Below the pieces are notes generated by a model. It was not told the origin of the DNA, did no database searches, and saw nothing but the letters and a program-made list of their open reading frames with translations. From Mycobacterium sp. DL592 (lineage in GTDB: Bacteria; Actinomycetota; Actinomycetes; Mycobacteriales; Mycobacteriaceae), in assembly GCF_011694515.1 (NCBI RefSeq), contig NZ_CP050192.1:1127063-1191062 (forward strand): a stretch of 64,000 nucleotides of DNA, written 5' to 3'. This document shows, one piece after another, positions 22,652 to 30,885 of the stretch (positions are counted from its first letter, which is position 1; every line of letters begins with the position of its first letter). The position numbers and the translations under genes are program-made.

Positions 22652-23915
22652 CCGACGGCGTCAGCGCCACCAGCACCAGGCCGGCGGCGAACCATGCGGC
22701 CGTCCCGACCGGAACGCGGCCGTCGGGGGCGAAGCCGCCGATTGAGATCTTCGTCAGCGCCGCGGCGATCGCCAGTGTGCCTGCCGCCATCAGCGCCGCG
22801 CCCAGCGGCGCGGGTATCGGAACCGTCACCGACGGCAGTGGGGCCGCGAAGAATGCCCGCCCCCGCCACAGCAAGACCAGCTCGACAAGTGCGACGACGG
22901 CCAGGATCGCCACCCAGCCCAACCGGAACCACCACCACGCGGCGGTGCCCAGCTCCGGCCTGGGCAGCAGTCCGGTGGGATAGCCGACGAGTGCCACGAC
23001 CACCACCGGGATCATGTGCCAGAGGTACAGCGCCATCACGTTGTCGTTGGCCACCGCCAGAATACGTTGCGCCCAAGCCGAATTCAGTGCCCGGTTCACT
23101 GCGGGCGCGGCGGCCAGCGCCAACCCGCTCTGGGTGAGGCCCAGGGCCAGCAGCGCCAGATTCGGCGGCGAGGTGTTGTTGAGTGCCTGGCCTGGCACCC
23201 CGATCATGCTGATCGGGTACGGCCCGACGGTCACCAGCAGCACCAGCGCGACCGCCGACACCGCGGCTCCCACCAGCGCGCCGCGGCGGCCCACCAGCCC
23301 GTCCTGCCAGGCGATGCCGAGTTGGTAGAGCGCCGCCCACGGCAGCAGGTAGTTCAGCCAGGCCACGTACGGGACGTGGGCGCCGATGCTCGCCGCGTCG
23401 ACGACGGCGACGGCCATTACGAGCCCGAGCGGCACCCACAGACCCCAGCGCCGGTGGGCGGCCACTGCGACGGGTGTCAACGCGATCACCAGCACGTAGA
23501 TGCCGAGGAACCACAGGTGCATGGCGACCGCCCAGGCGCCGAAGTCCAGTTCAGTGCCGGCCACCCCGGCCGCGGCCAGCGCCGCCACGATGAGCAGCAC
23601 GATGACGACGTAGACCGCGGTGGGGCCCAGCGGCCGGGTCAGCCGGTGGCGGATCCACGCCTGCCGCGACTGGCCGTCGTCGCCAAGTCTGCTCCACGAC
23701 ACCGCGCTGGCATAGCCGGCCACCACGAAGAACACCGGAACCACCTGGAACAGCCAGGTCAGCCACTGGGTCCACGGCAGCTCCACCAGCGGGTTCTCCC
23801 GATAGAAGGCACCGTCGCGGAACGTCAGGGCCGCAGCGATCCAGTGCCCGATGACGACCATCACCAGGGCCAGAACCCGATAGAGGTCGGCGGCGTGGTT
23901 ACGGGTGCCCGTCAT
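22623..23915 (-). CDS. Acyltransferase 3 family membrane protein
   Basis: 430 residues with about ten transmembrane helices. The N-terminal DLYRVLALVMVVIGHW contains the conserved Arg and His of the acyltransferase-3 (OafA/YrhL) family, and WLFQVVPVFFVVAG matches the next conserved region. Such enzymes transfer acyl groups to cell-surface sugars or lipids across the membrane. Substrate unknown. It starts 3 nt after the stop of the secreted-protein gene upstream, which indicates an operon. Confidence 0.85.
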   Translation of the reverse strand: MTGTRNHAADLYRVLALVMVVIGHWIAAALTFRDGAFYRENPLVELPWTQWLTWLFQVVPVFFVVAGYASAVSWSRLGDDGQSRQAWIRHRLTRPLGPTAVYVVIVLLIVAALAAAGVAGTELDFGAWAVAMHLWFLGIYVLVIALTPVAVAAHRRWGLWVPLGLVMAVAVVDAASIGAHVPYVAWLNYLLPWAALYQLGIAWQDGLVGRRGALVGAAVSAVALVLLVTVGPYPISMIGVPGQALNNTSPPNLALLALGLTQSGLALAAAPAVNRALNSAWAQRILAVANDNVMALYLWHMIPVVVVALVGYPTGLLPRPELGTAAWWWFRLGWVAILAVVALVELVLLWRGRAFFAAPLPSVTVPIPAPLGAALMAAGTLAIAAALTKISIGGFAPDGRVPVGTAAWFAAGLVLVALTPSVSDTPRRRA

Positions 23916-23918
23916 CGG

Positions 23919-24428
23919 TCAGGCCGGCAACGCGACGACCGGCATCACGACACTCCCGCGGCACGGGCCAGACGCGATGTCGGTGTGCCAGGTGCCGCGC
24001 AGTGAGCCGTCGGGCTGGGGCGCGTAGAACGCCCACGATGTCGCCGGGCTCCACTGCTTCTGATAGCCGTCACCCAGGAAGCAGTCCCAGGCCCAGTCGT
24101 ATGTGGTGGTCCACTCCGAGCCGTTCCACGTGTAGCGCGTCGGCTGCGGGATCGTCGGGTTCCCCGGCGCCGGGCCGTCGACGACAGTCGCCACGCAGGC
24201 ACCGCCCGAACAGGCTGTCGACAGGGTGAAGGTGGCGCCGAAGTCGTTCTCCTTCTGATGCGTCGCCGGGCTGGTGCCCGCTTTCTGCGAGGCGTAGGTG
24301 ATCATCTGGTACCGACCGCTCCACGCCTGTGGCTGGCCGTGCGCGGACGCCGGGCTCACCAGACCTGCCGAGCAGACGGTCGCCAGGGTGACGAGCGTGA
24401 CACCCATGCTGCGCTGGCCGGTCCCCAT
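23919..24428 (-). CDS. Small secreted protein with paired cysteines
   Basis: 169 residues. Signal peptide about 1-29, cleaved after ASA. The mature part has four cysteines (in ACSGGACVA, WDCFLG and GPCRGS), likely two disulfides, and is Trp/Tyr-rich with no catalytic motif. Similar small mycobacterial secreted proteins are annotated as hypothetical. AGAGGGG directly precedes the ATG with only 2 nt spacing; an ATG at 24407 is an alternative. Co-transcribed with the acyltransferase gene downstream. Confidence 0.75.
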   Translation of the reverse strand: MGTGQRSMGVTLVTLATVCSAGLVSPASAHGQPQAWSGRYQMITYASQKAGTSPATHQKENDFGATFTLSTACSGGACVATVVDGPAPGNPTIPQPTRYTWNGSEWTTTYDWAWDCFLGDGYQKQWSPATSWAFYAPQPDGSLRGTWHTDIASGPCRGSVVMPVVALPA

Positions 24429-24502
24429 AACCCCTCTAACGTCTTGTCCTCCGGAGAAGTAGCCTAGGCGTCAGTTAGGACCGAACCCGTGGCGCCCCAA
24501 GG

Positions 24503-24526
24503 GGTGTCACGTCCGATCGTGACGCA
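24503..24526 (-). terminator. Hairpin downstream of NUDIX gene
   Basis: GTCACG (24506-24511) and CGTGAC (24518-24523) form a perfect stem, extendable outward by a T-G and a G-C pair. It lies 19-36 nt after the NUDIX stop in the direction of transcription. A T-run is lacking, so termination is tentative; an operator role is also possible. Confidence 0.35.
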
Positions 24527-24541
24527 ACCCTGACCGGATCG

Positions 24542-25081
24542 TTACCGTCCCTCGGCGAGCAGCAGCAGCGCGTAGGCGGCGATCGACTGCGCGTCGGTGA
24601 TCTCACCGCTGCGGATCATCTCCTCGACCCGGGTCCTGGTGAACCAGGCGAAGTGCATGTCCTGCTCCTCGTGTTCACGGTCGGGATCGCCCTCGGTGAG
24701 CTCGGTGGCCAGGAACACCCAGCCGCGTTGGCTGCTCATCCCGGCGGCGATGTCGAGGGTTCCCAGCTTGACCAACGATGCGGCGCTCAGCCCGGTCTCC
24801 TCGCGCAGTTCGCGGACCGCCAGTTCGGTGGGTTCCATTTCGGCGCGCTCCGGCGCGGTGCCTTGCGGGAACTCCCAGCGCCGCTCGCCGAGCGGATAGC
24901 GGAACTGCTCCACCAGCGCGATCCGGTCACCGTCGACGGCGATGATCAGGGCGTAGGACGGCTTGTCGACGACGCCGTAGATGCCGGTCGAGCCGTCCGG
25001 ACGGCGAACGACGTCCTCACGCACCGTCATCCAGGCGTTGCGGTAGACCTCGCGGGAGGAGATCGCGGTGATGGGCTTCAC
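24542..25081 (-). CDS. NUDIX hydrolase, ADP-ribose pyrophosphatase-like
   Basis: 179 residues from GTG 25081. The NUDIX box ends in RELREETGL, with Gly of the box 16 residues before; relative to the textbook spacing this is two residues longer. The position after a beta-rich N terminus and the SYALII/VEQFRYP strands fit ADP-sugar pyrophosphatases. It would cleave nucleoside diphosphate sugars such as ADP-ribose. The longer frame upstream lies antisense to fadD36 and is not used. Divergent from fadD36 with a 29-bp gap. Confidence 0.88.
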   Translation of the reverse strand: MKPITAISSREVYRNAWMTVREDVVRRPDGSTGIYGVVDKPSYALIIAVDGDRIALVEQFRYPLGERRWEFPQGTAPERAEMEPTELAVRELREETGLSAASLVKLGTLDIAAGMSSQRGWVFLATELTEGDPDREHEEQDMHFAWFTRTRVEEMIRSGEITDAQSIAAYALLLLAEGR

Positions 25082-25087
25082 CCGAAC

Positions 25088-25093
25088 AGTATC
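25088..25093 (-). promoter_or_regulatory. Possible leaderless -10 for NUDIX gene
   Basis: GATACT on the minus strand ends 6 nt before GTG 25081. It departs from TANNNT at the first base. Confidence 0.3.
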
Positions 25094-25097
25094 GGGG

Positions 25098-25103
25098 TAG
25101 CCT
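25098..25103 (+). promoter_or_regulatory. Leaderless -10 box for fadD36
   Basis: TAGCCT ends 7 nt before GTG 25111; no Shine-Dalgarno is apparent. Confidence 0.45.
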
Positions 25104-25110
25104 CCCTGCT

Positions 25111-26517
25111 GTGCTTCTGGCCTCGCTGAACCCGGCCGCGGTGGCCGCCGGGGCTGATCTGGGTGATGCGGTGCGCATCGACGGTACGACGTTGTCGCGC
25201 AGTGATCTGGTCGGCGCAGCGACCTCGGTCGCCGAGCGGGTCGGTGGTGCGCAGCGGATCGCGATCCTGGCGACACCCACGGCGGCGACGGTGCTCGCCG
25301 TCACCGGCTGCCTGATCGCCGGCGTGCCGTTCGTACCGGTGCCCGCCGACGTCGGCGCGGCCGAACGGGCCCACATGCTCACCGATTCCGGCGCCCAGGC
25401 GTGGCTGGGGGAGTGCCCCGCCGACACCGGCGGCCTGCCACATGTGCCGGTGCGGTTGCATGCCCGGTCCTGGCACCGCTACCCCGAACCTTCGCCGCGC
25501 AGCACGGCGATGGTGATGTACACCTCGGGTACCACCGGGCTGCCCAAGGGCGTGTTGATCAGCCGCGCCGCCGTCGCCGCCGACATCGATGCGCTGGCGC
25601 AGGCCTGGCAGTGGACCCCGGAGGACACCCTGGTGCACGGGCTTCCGCTGTTCCACGTCCACGGCCTGGTGCTGGGGCTGCTCGGATCGCTGCGGGTGGG
25701 AAATCGCTTCGTGCACACCGGAAAACCGACGCCGGAGAGTTACGCCGCCGCTGCCGGATCGCTGTACTTCGGCGTACCGACGGTGTGGTCGCGGGTCGTC
25801 GCCGACCCGGCGGCCGCCGCCGCGCTGGCAGGCGCCCGGCTGCTGGTGTCGGGTTCGGCGGCGCTGCCCGTCCCGGTCTTCGACCGGCTCACCGAACTGA
25901 CCGGGCACGCGCCCGTCGAGCGCTACGGCAGCACCGAGTCGCTGATCACCATGTCCACCCGGGCCGACGGCGAGCGCCGCCCGGGCTGGGTGGGCCTGCC
26001 GCTGGCCGGGGTGCAGACCGGGCTACGCGCCGAGGATGACTCGCCGGTGCCGCACGACGGGGAAACCATTGGCAGCCTTGTGGTTCAGGCTCCGACACTG
26101 TTCGACGGCTACCTCAACCGGCCGGACGCCACCGCTGCGGCCTTCGATGCCGACGGCTGGTATCGCACCGGTGACGCCGCGGTGATCGACGAGGCGGGTA
26201 TGCACCGGATCGTGGGCCGTGAGTCGGTCGACCTGATCAAGTCGGGTGGCTACCGGATCGGCGCCGGCGAGGTGGAAACGGTGCTGCTGGGCCATCCGGG
26301 GGTGTCCGAGGCCGCTGTCGTGGGCCTGCCCGATGCCGATCTCGGCCAGCGGATCGTCGCGTTCGTGGTCGGTGACGCCGACCCGGCTGCCCTGATTTCC
26401 CTTGTGGCCGAACAGCTTTCGGCGCATAAGCGACCACGCGAGGTTCGATTGGTGGATGCACTGCCGCGCAACGCGATGGGCAAGGTCGTCAAGAAGGAGC
26501 TGATGACATGGGGTTGA
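25111..26517 (+). CDS. fadD36: Acyl-CoA synthetase FadD36
   Basis: ANL-superfamily enzyme that adenylates a carboxylic acid and transfers it to CoA. 468 residues. The phosphate-binding loop YTSGTTGLPKG is at about 137-147, the adenylate motif GYLNRPDAT and GWYRTGDAA follow, and the C-terminal catalytic Lys is in RNAMGKVVKKEL. The closest relative by layout is FadD36 (Rv1193), thought to activate (methyl)malonate-type substrates because of its malonyl-CoA-synthetase-like sequence; this is an inference. The VOC gene starts within its last 10 nt. Confidence 0.9.
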   Translation: MLLASLNPAAVAAGADLGDAVRIDGTTLSRSDLVGAATSVAERVGGAQRIAILATPTAATVLAVTGCLIAGVPFVPVPADVGAAERAHMLTDSGAQAWLGECPADTGGLPHVPVRLHARSWHRYPEPSPRSTAMVMYTSGTTGLPKGVLISRAAVAADIDALAQAWQWTPEDTLVHGLPLFHVHGLVLGLLGSLRVGNRFVHTGKPTPESYAAAAGSLYFGVPTVWSRVVADPAAAAALAGARLLVSGSAALPVPVFDRLTELTGHAPVERYGSTESLITMSTRADGERRPGWVGLPLAGVQTGLRAEDDSPVPHDGETIGSLVVQAPTLFDGYLNRPDATAAAFDADGWYRTGDAAVIDEAGMHRIVGRESVDLIKSGGYRIGAGEVETVLLGHPGVSEAAVVGLPDADLGQRIVAFVVGDADPAALISLVAEQLSAHKRPREVRLVDALPRNAMGKVVKKELMTWG

Positions 26518-26855
26518 GGCTCAGCGAGATCTGCATCGACGCGCACGACATCGACGGCTTGTCGGCCTGGTGGGCGGGTGTGCTGGGTTGGCCGGCCGAG
26601 CCGACCGACGACGGTGATGTGGCGTTGCGTGCCCCCGCGGGGGCAGGCCCGGACTGGCTGTTCCTCGAAGTCCCCGACGACAAGGTCGTCAAGAACCGGA
26701 TTCATTTCGACTTCACGCCCACCGACCAGCAGGCCGAGGTCGACCGGGTGCTCGCTCTCGGGGCGCGGCGCGTCGACATCGGCCAGGGGGAGCAGAGCTG
26801 GGTGGTGCTCGCCGACCCCGAAGGCAACGAATTCTGCATCCTGTCAGCGCAATAG
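26508..26855 (+). CDS. VOC/glyoxalase superfamily protein
   Basis: 115 residues from ATG 26508, overlapping fadD36 by 10 nt with GGAG upstream, so translation is coupled. A single vicinal-oxygen-chelate module pair is visible: the N-terminal strand LSEICIDAHD, central HFDFTPTD, and C-terminal VVLADPEGNEFCIL, the usual glyoxalase ending. Function not determinable; linkage to FadD36 suggests a related acyl substrate or detoxification. Confidence 0.82.
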   Translation: MGLRLSEICIDAHDIDGLSAWWAGVLGWPAEPTDDGDVALRAPAGAGPDWLFLEVPDDKVVKNRIHFDFTPTDQQAEVDRVLALGARRVDIGQGEQSWVVLADPEGNEFCILSAQ

Positions 26856-26868
26856 CGCCCGACTTCGC

Positions 26869-26925
26869 CGATTCTGCGCACAGATCGCGTTCGGGGCGGT
26901 GAACTGCGATCTGAGCGCAGAATCG
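26869..26925. repeat. Long imperfect inverted repeat between convergent genes
   Basis: The 20-nt arms at 26869-26888 and 26906-26925 are complementary at 19 of 20 positions and enclose a 17-nt loop. It lies in the 102-bp gap between the VOC gene and dapD, which converge. It may serve as a bidirectional terminator or be one copy of a dispersed palindromic element; there is no T-run on either side. Confidence 0.7.
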
Positions 26926-26957
26926 ATGAGTGCCCAATCGGCGTGCAACGCCTCCGC

Positions 26958-27902
26958 CTAATTGGCGTGCAGCGCCTCATTGAGCGCGATGCCCTTGCCG
27001 TCGCGCCCCACCACCTCGACTGCGCCCGTCACCGAATTGCGGCGGAACAGAAGGTTATTGGCGCCCGAGAACTCGCGTGCCTTGACCACGGTGCCGTCCG
27101 GGGTGGTGACCTTGGTGCCCGCCGTGACGTACAGCCCCGCCTCGATGATGCAGTCGTCACCCAGCGAGATGCCCAGACCGGAGTTCGCGCCCAGCAGGCA
27201 GCGCCTGCCCACCGAGATCACCTCGGTGCCACCGCCGGACAGCGTGCCCATGATCGACGCGCCGCCGCCCACGTCGGAGCCGTCGCCGACCACCACACCG
27301 GCCGAGATCCGGCCCTCCACCATCGAGGCGCCTAAGGTGCCGGCGTTGAAGTTCACGAATCCCTCGTGCATGACGGTGGTTCCCGGGGCCAGGTGCGCAC
27401 CCAGGCGCACCCGGTCGGCGTCGGCGATGCGCACCCCGGTGGGCACCACATAGTCGACCAGCCGGGGGAACTTGTCGACGCCGTAGACCGTCACCGTTCC
27501 GCGGCGGCGCAGCCGCAGCCGGGTCTGCTCGAAACCCTCGATGGCACACGGGCCGTAGTTGGTCCACACCACGTTGGTCAGCGCGCCGAAGATGCCGTCG
27601 AGGTTGCAGCCGTGCGGCTCGACGAGCCGGTGCGAGATCAGGTGCAGCCGCAGATACGCGTCGTAGGTGTCGGCCGGCTTGTCAGCCAGGTCGGCGATTA
27701 CGGTGCGCACCGCCACCACCTCGACACCGCGAGCGGCGTCGGGCCCGGTCAGGTCGGCGAATTCGTCGGGCGCATCGGCGTCCGAGAGCCGGGTGGTGCC
27801 GGCCGGGCTGTAGGCGCCCAGTTCCGGGTCCGGGAACCAGGTGTCCAGAACGGTGCCGTCCTCGGTAACGGTGGCCAGTCCAAAACCTGCAGCAGAAGTC
27901 AC
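26958..27902 (-). CDS. dapD: Tetrahydrodipicolinate N-succinyltransferase DapD
   Basis: Succinylates tetrahydrodipicolinate in the lysine/meso-DAP pathway, which supplies peptidoglycan. 314 residues from a GTG at 27902. The C-terminal half is a left-handed beta-helix with hexapeptide repeats (about 155-270), and [13 protein letters not shown] carries the family active-site region. The actinobacterial long form matches M. tuberculosis Rv1201c. Divergent from dapE, which acts two steps later, across a 47-bp shared promoter region. Confidence 0.95.
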   Translation of the reverse strand: MTSAAGFGLATVTEDGTVLDTWFPDPELGAYSPAGTTRLSDADAPDEFADLTGPDAARGVEVVAVRTVIADLADKPADTYDAYLRLHLISHRLVEPHGCNLDGIFGALTNVVWTNYGPCAIEGFEQTRLRLRRRGTVTVYGVDKFPRLVDYVVPTGVRIADADRVRLGAHLAPGTTVMHEGFVNFNAGTLGASMVEGRISAGVVVGDGSDVGGGASIMGTLSGGGTEVISVGRRCLLGANSGLGISLGDDCIIEAGLYVTAGTKVTTPDGTVVKAREFSGANNLLFRRNSVTGAVEVVGRDGKGIALNEALHAN

Positions 27903-27910
27903 GGTGCTAG

Positions 27911-27916
27911 AGGGTA
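27911..27916 (-). promoter_or_regulatory. Leaderless -10 box for dapD
   Basis: TACCCT (minus strand) ends 8 nt before GTG 27902. Confidence 0.4.
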
Positions 27917-27935
27917 GTCGATGGCGCAGGCCCGC

Positions 27936-27941
27936 TAGCCT
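27936..27941 (+). promoter_or_regulatory. Leaderless -10 box for dapE
   Basis: TAGCCT ends 8 nt before GTG 27950; its -35 region would overlap the dapD promoter, so the two probably influence each other. Confidence 0.4.
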
Positions 27942-27949
27942 GGGAAGTT

Positions 27950-29026
27950 GTGCCGGACCCTTTACTAGACCTGAGTGCCGATCCGATCGCGCTGACCGCC
28001 GCCCTCGTCGACATCCCCAGTGTGTCGCGCGACGAGGCCCGCATCGCCGACGAGGTCGAGGCCGCCCTGCGCGCCCAGACTTCCGGGTTCGAGATCGTCC
28101 GCAACGGTGACGCGGTGCTGGCCCGCACCAACCTGGGTCGCCCGTCGCGGGTGCTGCTGGCCGGTCACCTCGACACCGTGCCGATCGCCGACAACCTGCC
28201 CTCGCGGTTCGACGGTGATCACCTCTTCGGCTGCGGCACCTCCGACATGAAGTCCGGTGACGCCGTCTTCCTGCACCTGGCTGCCACCATCGCCGACCCG
28301 GCGCACGACATCACGCTGGTGATGTACGACTGCGAGGAGATCGAATCCGCGGCCAACGGTCTGGGCCGCATCGAGCGTGAGCTGCCCGACTGGCTGGCCG
28401 CCGACGTCGCGATCCTCGGCGAGCCGTCCGGCGGTTACATCGAAGCCGGCTGCCAGGGCACCCTGCGGGTGGTCATCTCGGCCACCGGAACCCGTGCGCA
28501 TTCCGCGCGATCGTGGTTGGGCGACAACGCGATTCACAAACTCGGTGCCGTCCTGGACCGGCTGGCCGGCTATCAGGCGCGCATCGTCGACATCGACGGC
28601 TGCACCTACCGCGAAGGCCTCTCGGCGGTGCGGATCGACGGGGGAGTGGCCGGCAACGTCATCCCGGACGCGGCGTCGGTGACGGTCAACTTCCGCTTCG
28701 CCCCCGACCGCTCGCCGCAGGACGCGCTGGCCCATGTGCGGGAGGTGTTCGACGGGCTCGACGTGACTCTGGAGCAGACCGACGTGGCCGCCGGTGCGCT
28801 ACCCGGCCTGCAGCATCCGGCCGCCGCGGCGCTGGTGGCGGCCGCCGACGGGATGGTGCGCGCGAAATACGGGTGGACCGACGTCGCGCGGTTCGCGGCC
28901 CTGGGAATCCCGGCGGTCAACTACGGCCCCGGTGACCCGAACCTGGCGCACCGGCGCGACGAACGGGTCGCCGTCGCGCAGATCACCGCGGTCACCGAGG
29001 TGCTGCGGCGTTACCTGGCGGGTTAA
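27950..29026 (+). CDS. dapE: Succinyl-diaminopimelate desuccinylase DapE
   Basis: Removes succinate from N-succinyl-LL-DAP. 358 residues, M20 metallopeptidase fold. Zinc ligands are visible: His73 (AGHLDT), bridging Asp99 (GTSDMKSG), catalytic Glu129 with Glu130 (CEEIE), the Glu of GEPSGG and the C-terminal His of LAHRRDE. A lid/dimerisation domain lies at about 175-290. The GTG at 27950 is the only start near the conserved N terminus. Its stop overlaps the convergent TPR gene by 4 nt. Confidence 0.95.
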   Translation: MPDPLLDLSADPIALTAALVDIPSVSRDEARIADEVEAALRAQTSGFEIVRNGDAVLARTNLGRPSRVLLAGHLDTVPIADNLPSRFDGDHLFGCGTSDMKSGDAVFLHLAATIADPAHDITLVMYDCEEIESAANGLGRIERELPDWLAADVAILGEPSGGYIEAGCQGTLRVVISATGTRAHSARSWLGDNAIHKLGAVLDRLAGYQARIVDIDGCTYREGLSAVRIDGGVAGNVIPDAASVTVNFRFAPDRSPQDALAHVREVFDGLDVTLEQTDVAAGALPGLQHPAAAALVAAADGMVRAKYGWTDVARFAALGIPAVNYGPGDPNLAHRRDERVAVAQITAVTEVLRRYLAG

Positions 29027-30180
29027 CCTTCGAGGTCCTGAGCCTGCCGCGCGGCGTCCGCGGCGACGCCCGCCATCCCGATTCCGGCGAAAGCCGCCGA
29101 CGCCGCCCGCAGCCCGTCGGCGTCCCGTGCGCGCAGCGCCCTGCCGTAGCCGACGGCCAGCCGTCCGACGAGGGTGTCAAGGTTCAGCCGCTCGAGTGCA
29201 TCGGCTGCCCGGGTGTCACCGAGGCACACCGCGTCGAGCAGTGCCCGCAGCGCGACGGCTGATTGCCCGCCGCGTTCCGCGGTCTTGGCGGCGTCGCGGG
29301 CTGCGGCGATCGCCTCCGCGCCGTCGCGGCGGGCGGCCGCCGTCCACGCCTTCGCAAGGCCGAGCTCCGGTGCGAACAGCATCGACTTCAGGCCGTGCTT
29401 GGACTCCGCACGCGCGAGGATCCGGCCGGCATCGGCGAGGCGGCCCGCCTGCGCCAGGGCGCGGGCCAACAGCATCCATGCCAGCGGTCCCCACGAGTAG
29501 CCGGTCGGGGCCAGTGCGGCGGCCGACTGCTCGAGCAGGTCGGCGGCCGCCGCGGGATCACCGCGGGCGATCAGCACGTCGGCGACGAGCAGCGTGCCGA
29601 TCGCGTGTGCGGGCTGCCCGCGCTCTGCGGCGTCTACTAGTTGCTGCGCCAGCGCTTGGGCCCGGTCCAGCTCACCGGAGAGCACCAGCGCCGTCGTCTG
29701 GCCGTAGGCGGAGGTGAACCGCAGCAGCCCCGGATGCCCGGCAGCGATGGCCCGCTCGGCGAGCTCGTCGATGTCGGCGAAGGAGCCCGTGCGGGCAGCG
29801 CAGAGCGCGGCCGCCGCGGCCGCCCACCCGATGGCCTGGTCGTCGGCCTCGTCGGATGCGAGCACCGCACGCGCCAGTTCCATCGCCCGTCCGGGACTGC
29901 CCGCGTTCATCGCGAACGTGCCTAGTAGTGCGTCGACCGTCGCGACCGACGGGCCGGAGGACACCCGGCCGCGCAGGGTGCGCAGGAATGCCGTCGCGCG
30001 TTCAGGCTCGTCGAGCATCCAGAACTGGTTGGCCGCCCGCGGCAGCGCCCACGCCATCAGTTCGGACTCGGTGAGGGTGGCGGGGTCGACGCCGGCGAGC
30101 ACATCGGCGGCCTCCCGTCCGAGGCCCTGCCACGCCAGCTCCTGCGCTTTGGCGAGCGTGGCTTCCAGCGACAGTGACAC
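29023..30180 (-). CDS. TPR-like helical repeat protein
   Basis: 385 residues from GTG 30180. Almost entirely helical and Ala-rich, with repeats of about 34-40 residues resembling TPR units. The C-terminal part is like the C-terminal region of large mycobacterial LuxR/ATPase regulators, but no ATPase or helix-turn-helix domain is present here. An in-frame TTG at 30213 would add 11 residues; I prefer the GTG because TACACT lies exactly 6 nt upstream. Location corresponds to Rv1203c/Rv1204c in M. tuberculosis. Probable scaffold or regulatory protein; function unknown. Confidence 0.7.
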   Translation of the reverse strand: MSLSLEATLAKAQELAWQGLGREAADVLAGVDPATLTESELMAWALPRAANQFWMLDEPERATAFLRTLRGRVSSGPSVATVDALLGTFAMNAGSPGRAMELARAVLASDEADDQAIGWAAAAAALCAARTGSFADIDELAERAIAAGHPGLLRFTSAYGQTTALVLSGELDRAQALAQQLVDAAERGQPAHAIGTLLVADVLIARGDPAAAADLLEQSAAALAPTGYSWGPLAWMLLARALAQAGRLADAGRILARAESKHGLKSMLFAPELGLAKAWTAAARRDGAEAIAAARDAAKTAERGGQSAVALRALLDAVCLGDTRAADALERLNLDTLVGRLAVGYGRALRARDADGLRAASAAFAGIGMAGVAADAARQAQDLEG

Positions 30181-30186
30181 CGCCGC

Positions 30187-30192
30187 AGTGTA
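30187..30192 (-). promoter_or_regulatory. Leaderless -10 box for TPR-like gene
   Basis: TACACT (minus strand) ends 6 nt before GTG 30180 and supports that start. Confidence 0.4.
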
Positions 30193-30262
30193 TGACTCGG
30201 CCGCCCCAGGCAAAGCGAAATGCTCCGCGCGCCAGCGCTCATCGGCGCGAGCCGCTCTGCGC

Positions 30263-30268
30263 TAGGTT
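30263..30268 (+). promoter_or_regulatory. Leaderless -10 box for LOG gene
   Basis: TAGGTT ends 6 nt before GTG 30275. Confidence 0.45.
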
Positions 30269-30274
30269 GCTCAG

Positions 30275-30856
30275 GTGACGCCCCAACCCGAAACCCGCGA
30301 CGACTGGGCGGTGTGCGTGTACTGCGCATCTGGCCCGCGCCATCCCGAACTGCTCGACTTGGCCCGGCGGGTGGGTGAGGGGATCGCGGCCCGCGGCTGG
30401 ACCCTGGTCTCCGGCGGCGGCAACGTCTCGGCGATGGGCGCGGTGGCCCAGGGTGCGCGTGCGCGCGGCGGCCGCACCGTCGGCGTCATCCCCAAGGCCC
30501 TGGTGCACCGGGAACTGGCCGACGTCGACGCCGACGAATTGGTCGTCACAGACACCATGCGCCAGCGCAAGCAGGTGATGGAGGACCGCAGCGACGCCTT
30601 CATCGCACTGCCCGGTGGAATCGGCACGCTGGAAGAGCTTTTCGAAACGTGGACGGCTGGGTATCTGGGGATGCATGACAAGCCGGTGGTGTTGCTCGAC
30701 CCCGGCGGCCACTACGAGGGCCTGCGCACCTGGCTGGCGTCGCTGGTCGACACCGGCTACGTCGCATCGGCGGCACTCGACCGGCTCCTGGTGGCCGACG
30801 ACGTCGAAGCCGCGCTGGCACTCTGCTCGGCCGGGGGTCGTCCTGGCCGGGGATAG
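30275..30856 (+). CDS. LOG-family nucleoside 5'-monophosphate phosphoribohydrolase
   Basis: 193 residues. Signature PGGIGTLEE at 113-121 and the preceding Arg98-Lys99 identify the LOG (lonely guy) family, which splits cytokinin riboside monophosphates or AMP into base and ribose 5-phosphate. The SGGGN motif at 47-50 binds phosphate. Counterpart of Rv1205, for which cytokinin release has been described. GTG 30275 with an adjacent -10 box. A fadD6 gene follows in the same direction. Confidence 0.9.
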   Translation: MTPQPETRDDWAVCVYCASGPRHPELLDLARRVGEGIAARGWTLVSGGGNVSAMGAVAQGARARGGRTVGVIPKALVHRELADVDADELVVTDTMRQRKQVMEDRSDAFIALPGGIGTLEELFETWTAGYLGMHDKPVVLLDPGGHYEGLRTWLASLVDTGYVASAALDRLLVADDVEAALALCSAGGRPGRG

Positions 30857-30859
30857 GCT
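30854..30859 (+). promoter_or_regulatory. Possible -10 box for fadD6
   Basis: TAGGCT overlaps the end of the LOG gene and would give a short leader of about 20-30 nt containing GAGAGG (30881-30886). Confidence 0.3.
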
Positions 30860-30885
30860 GGCTTTTCCCACCCCATCGATGAGAG

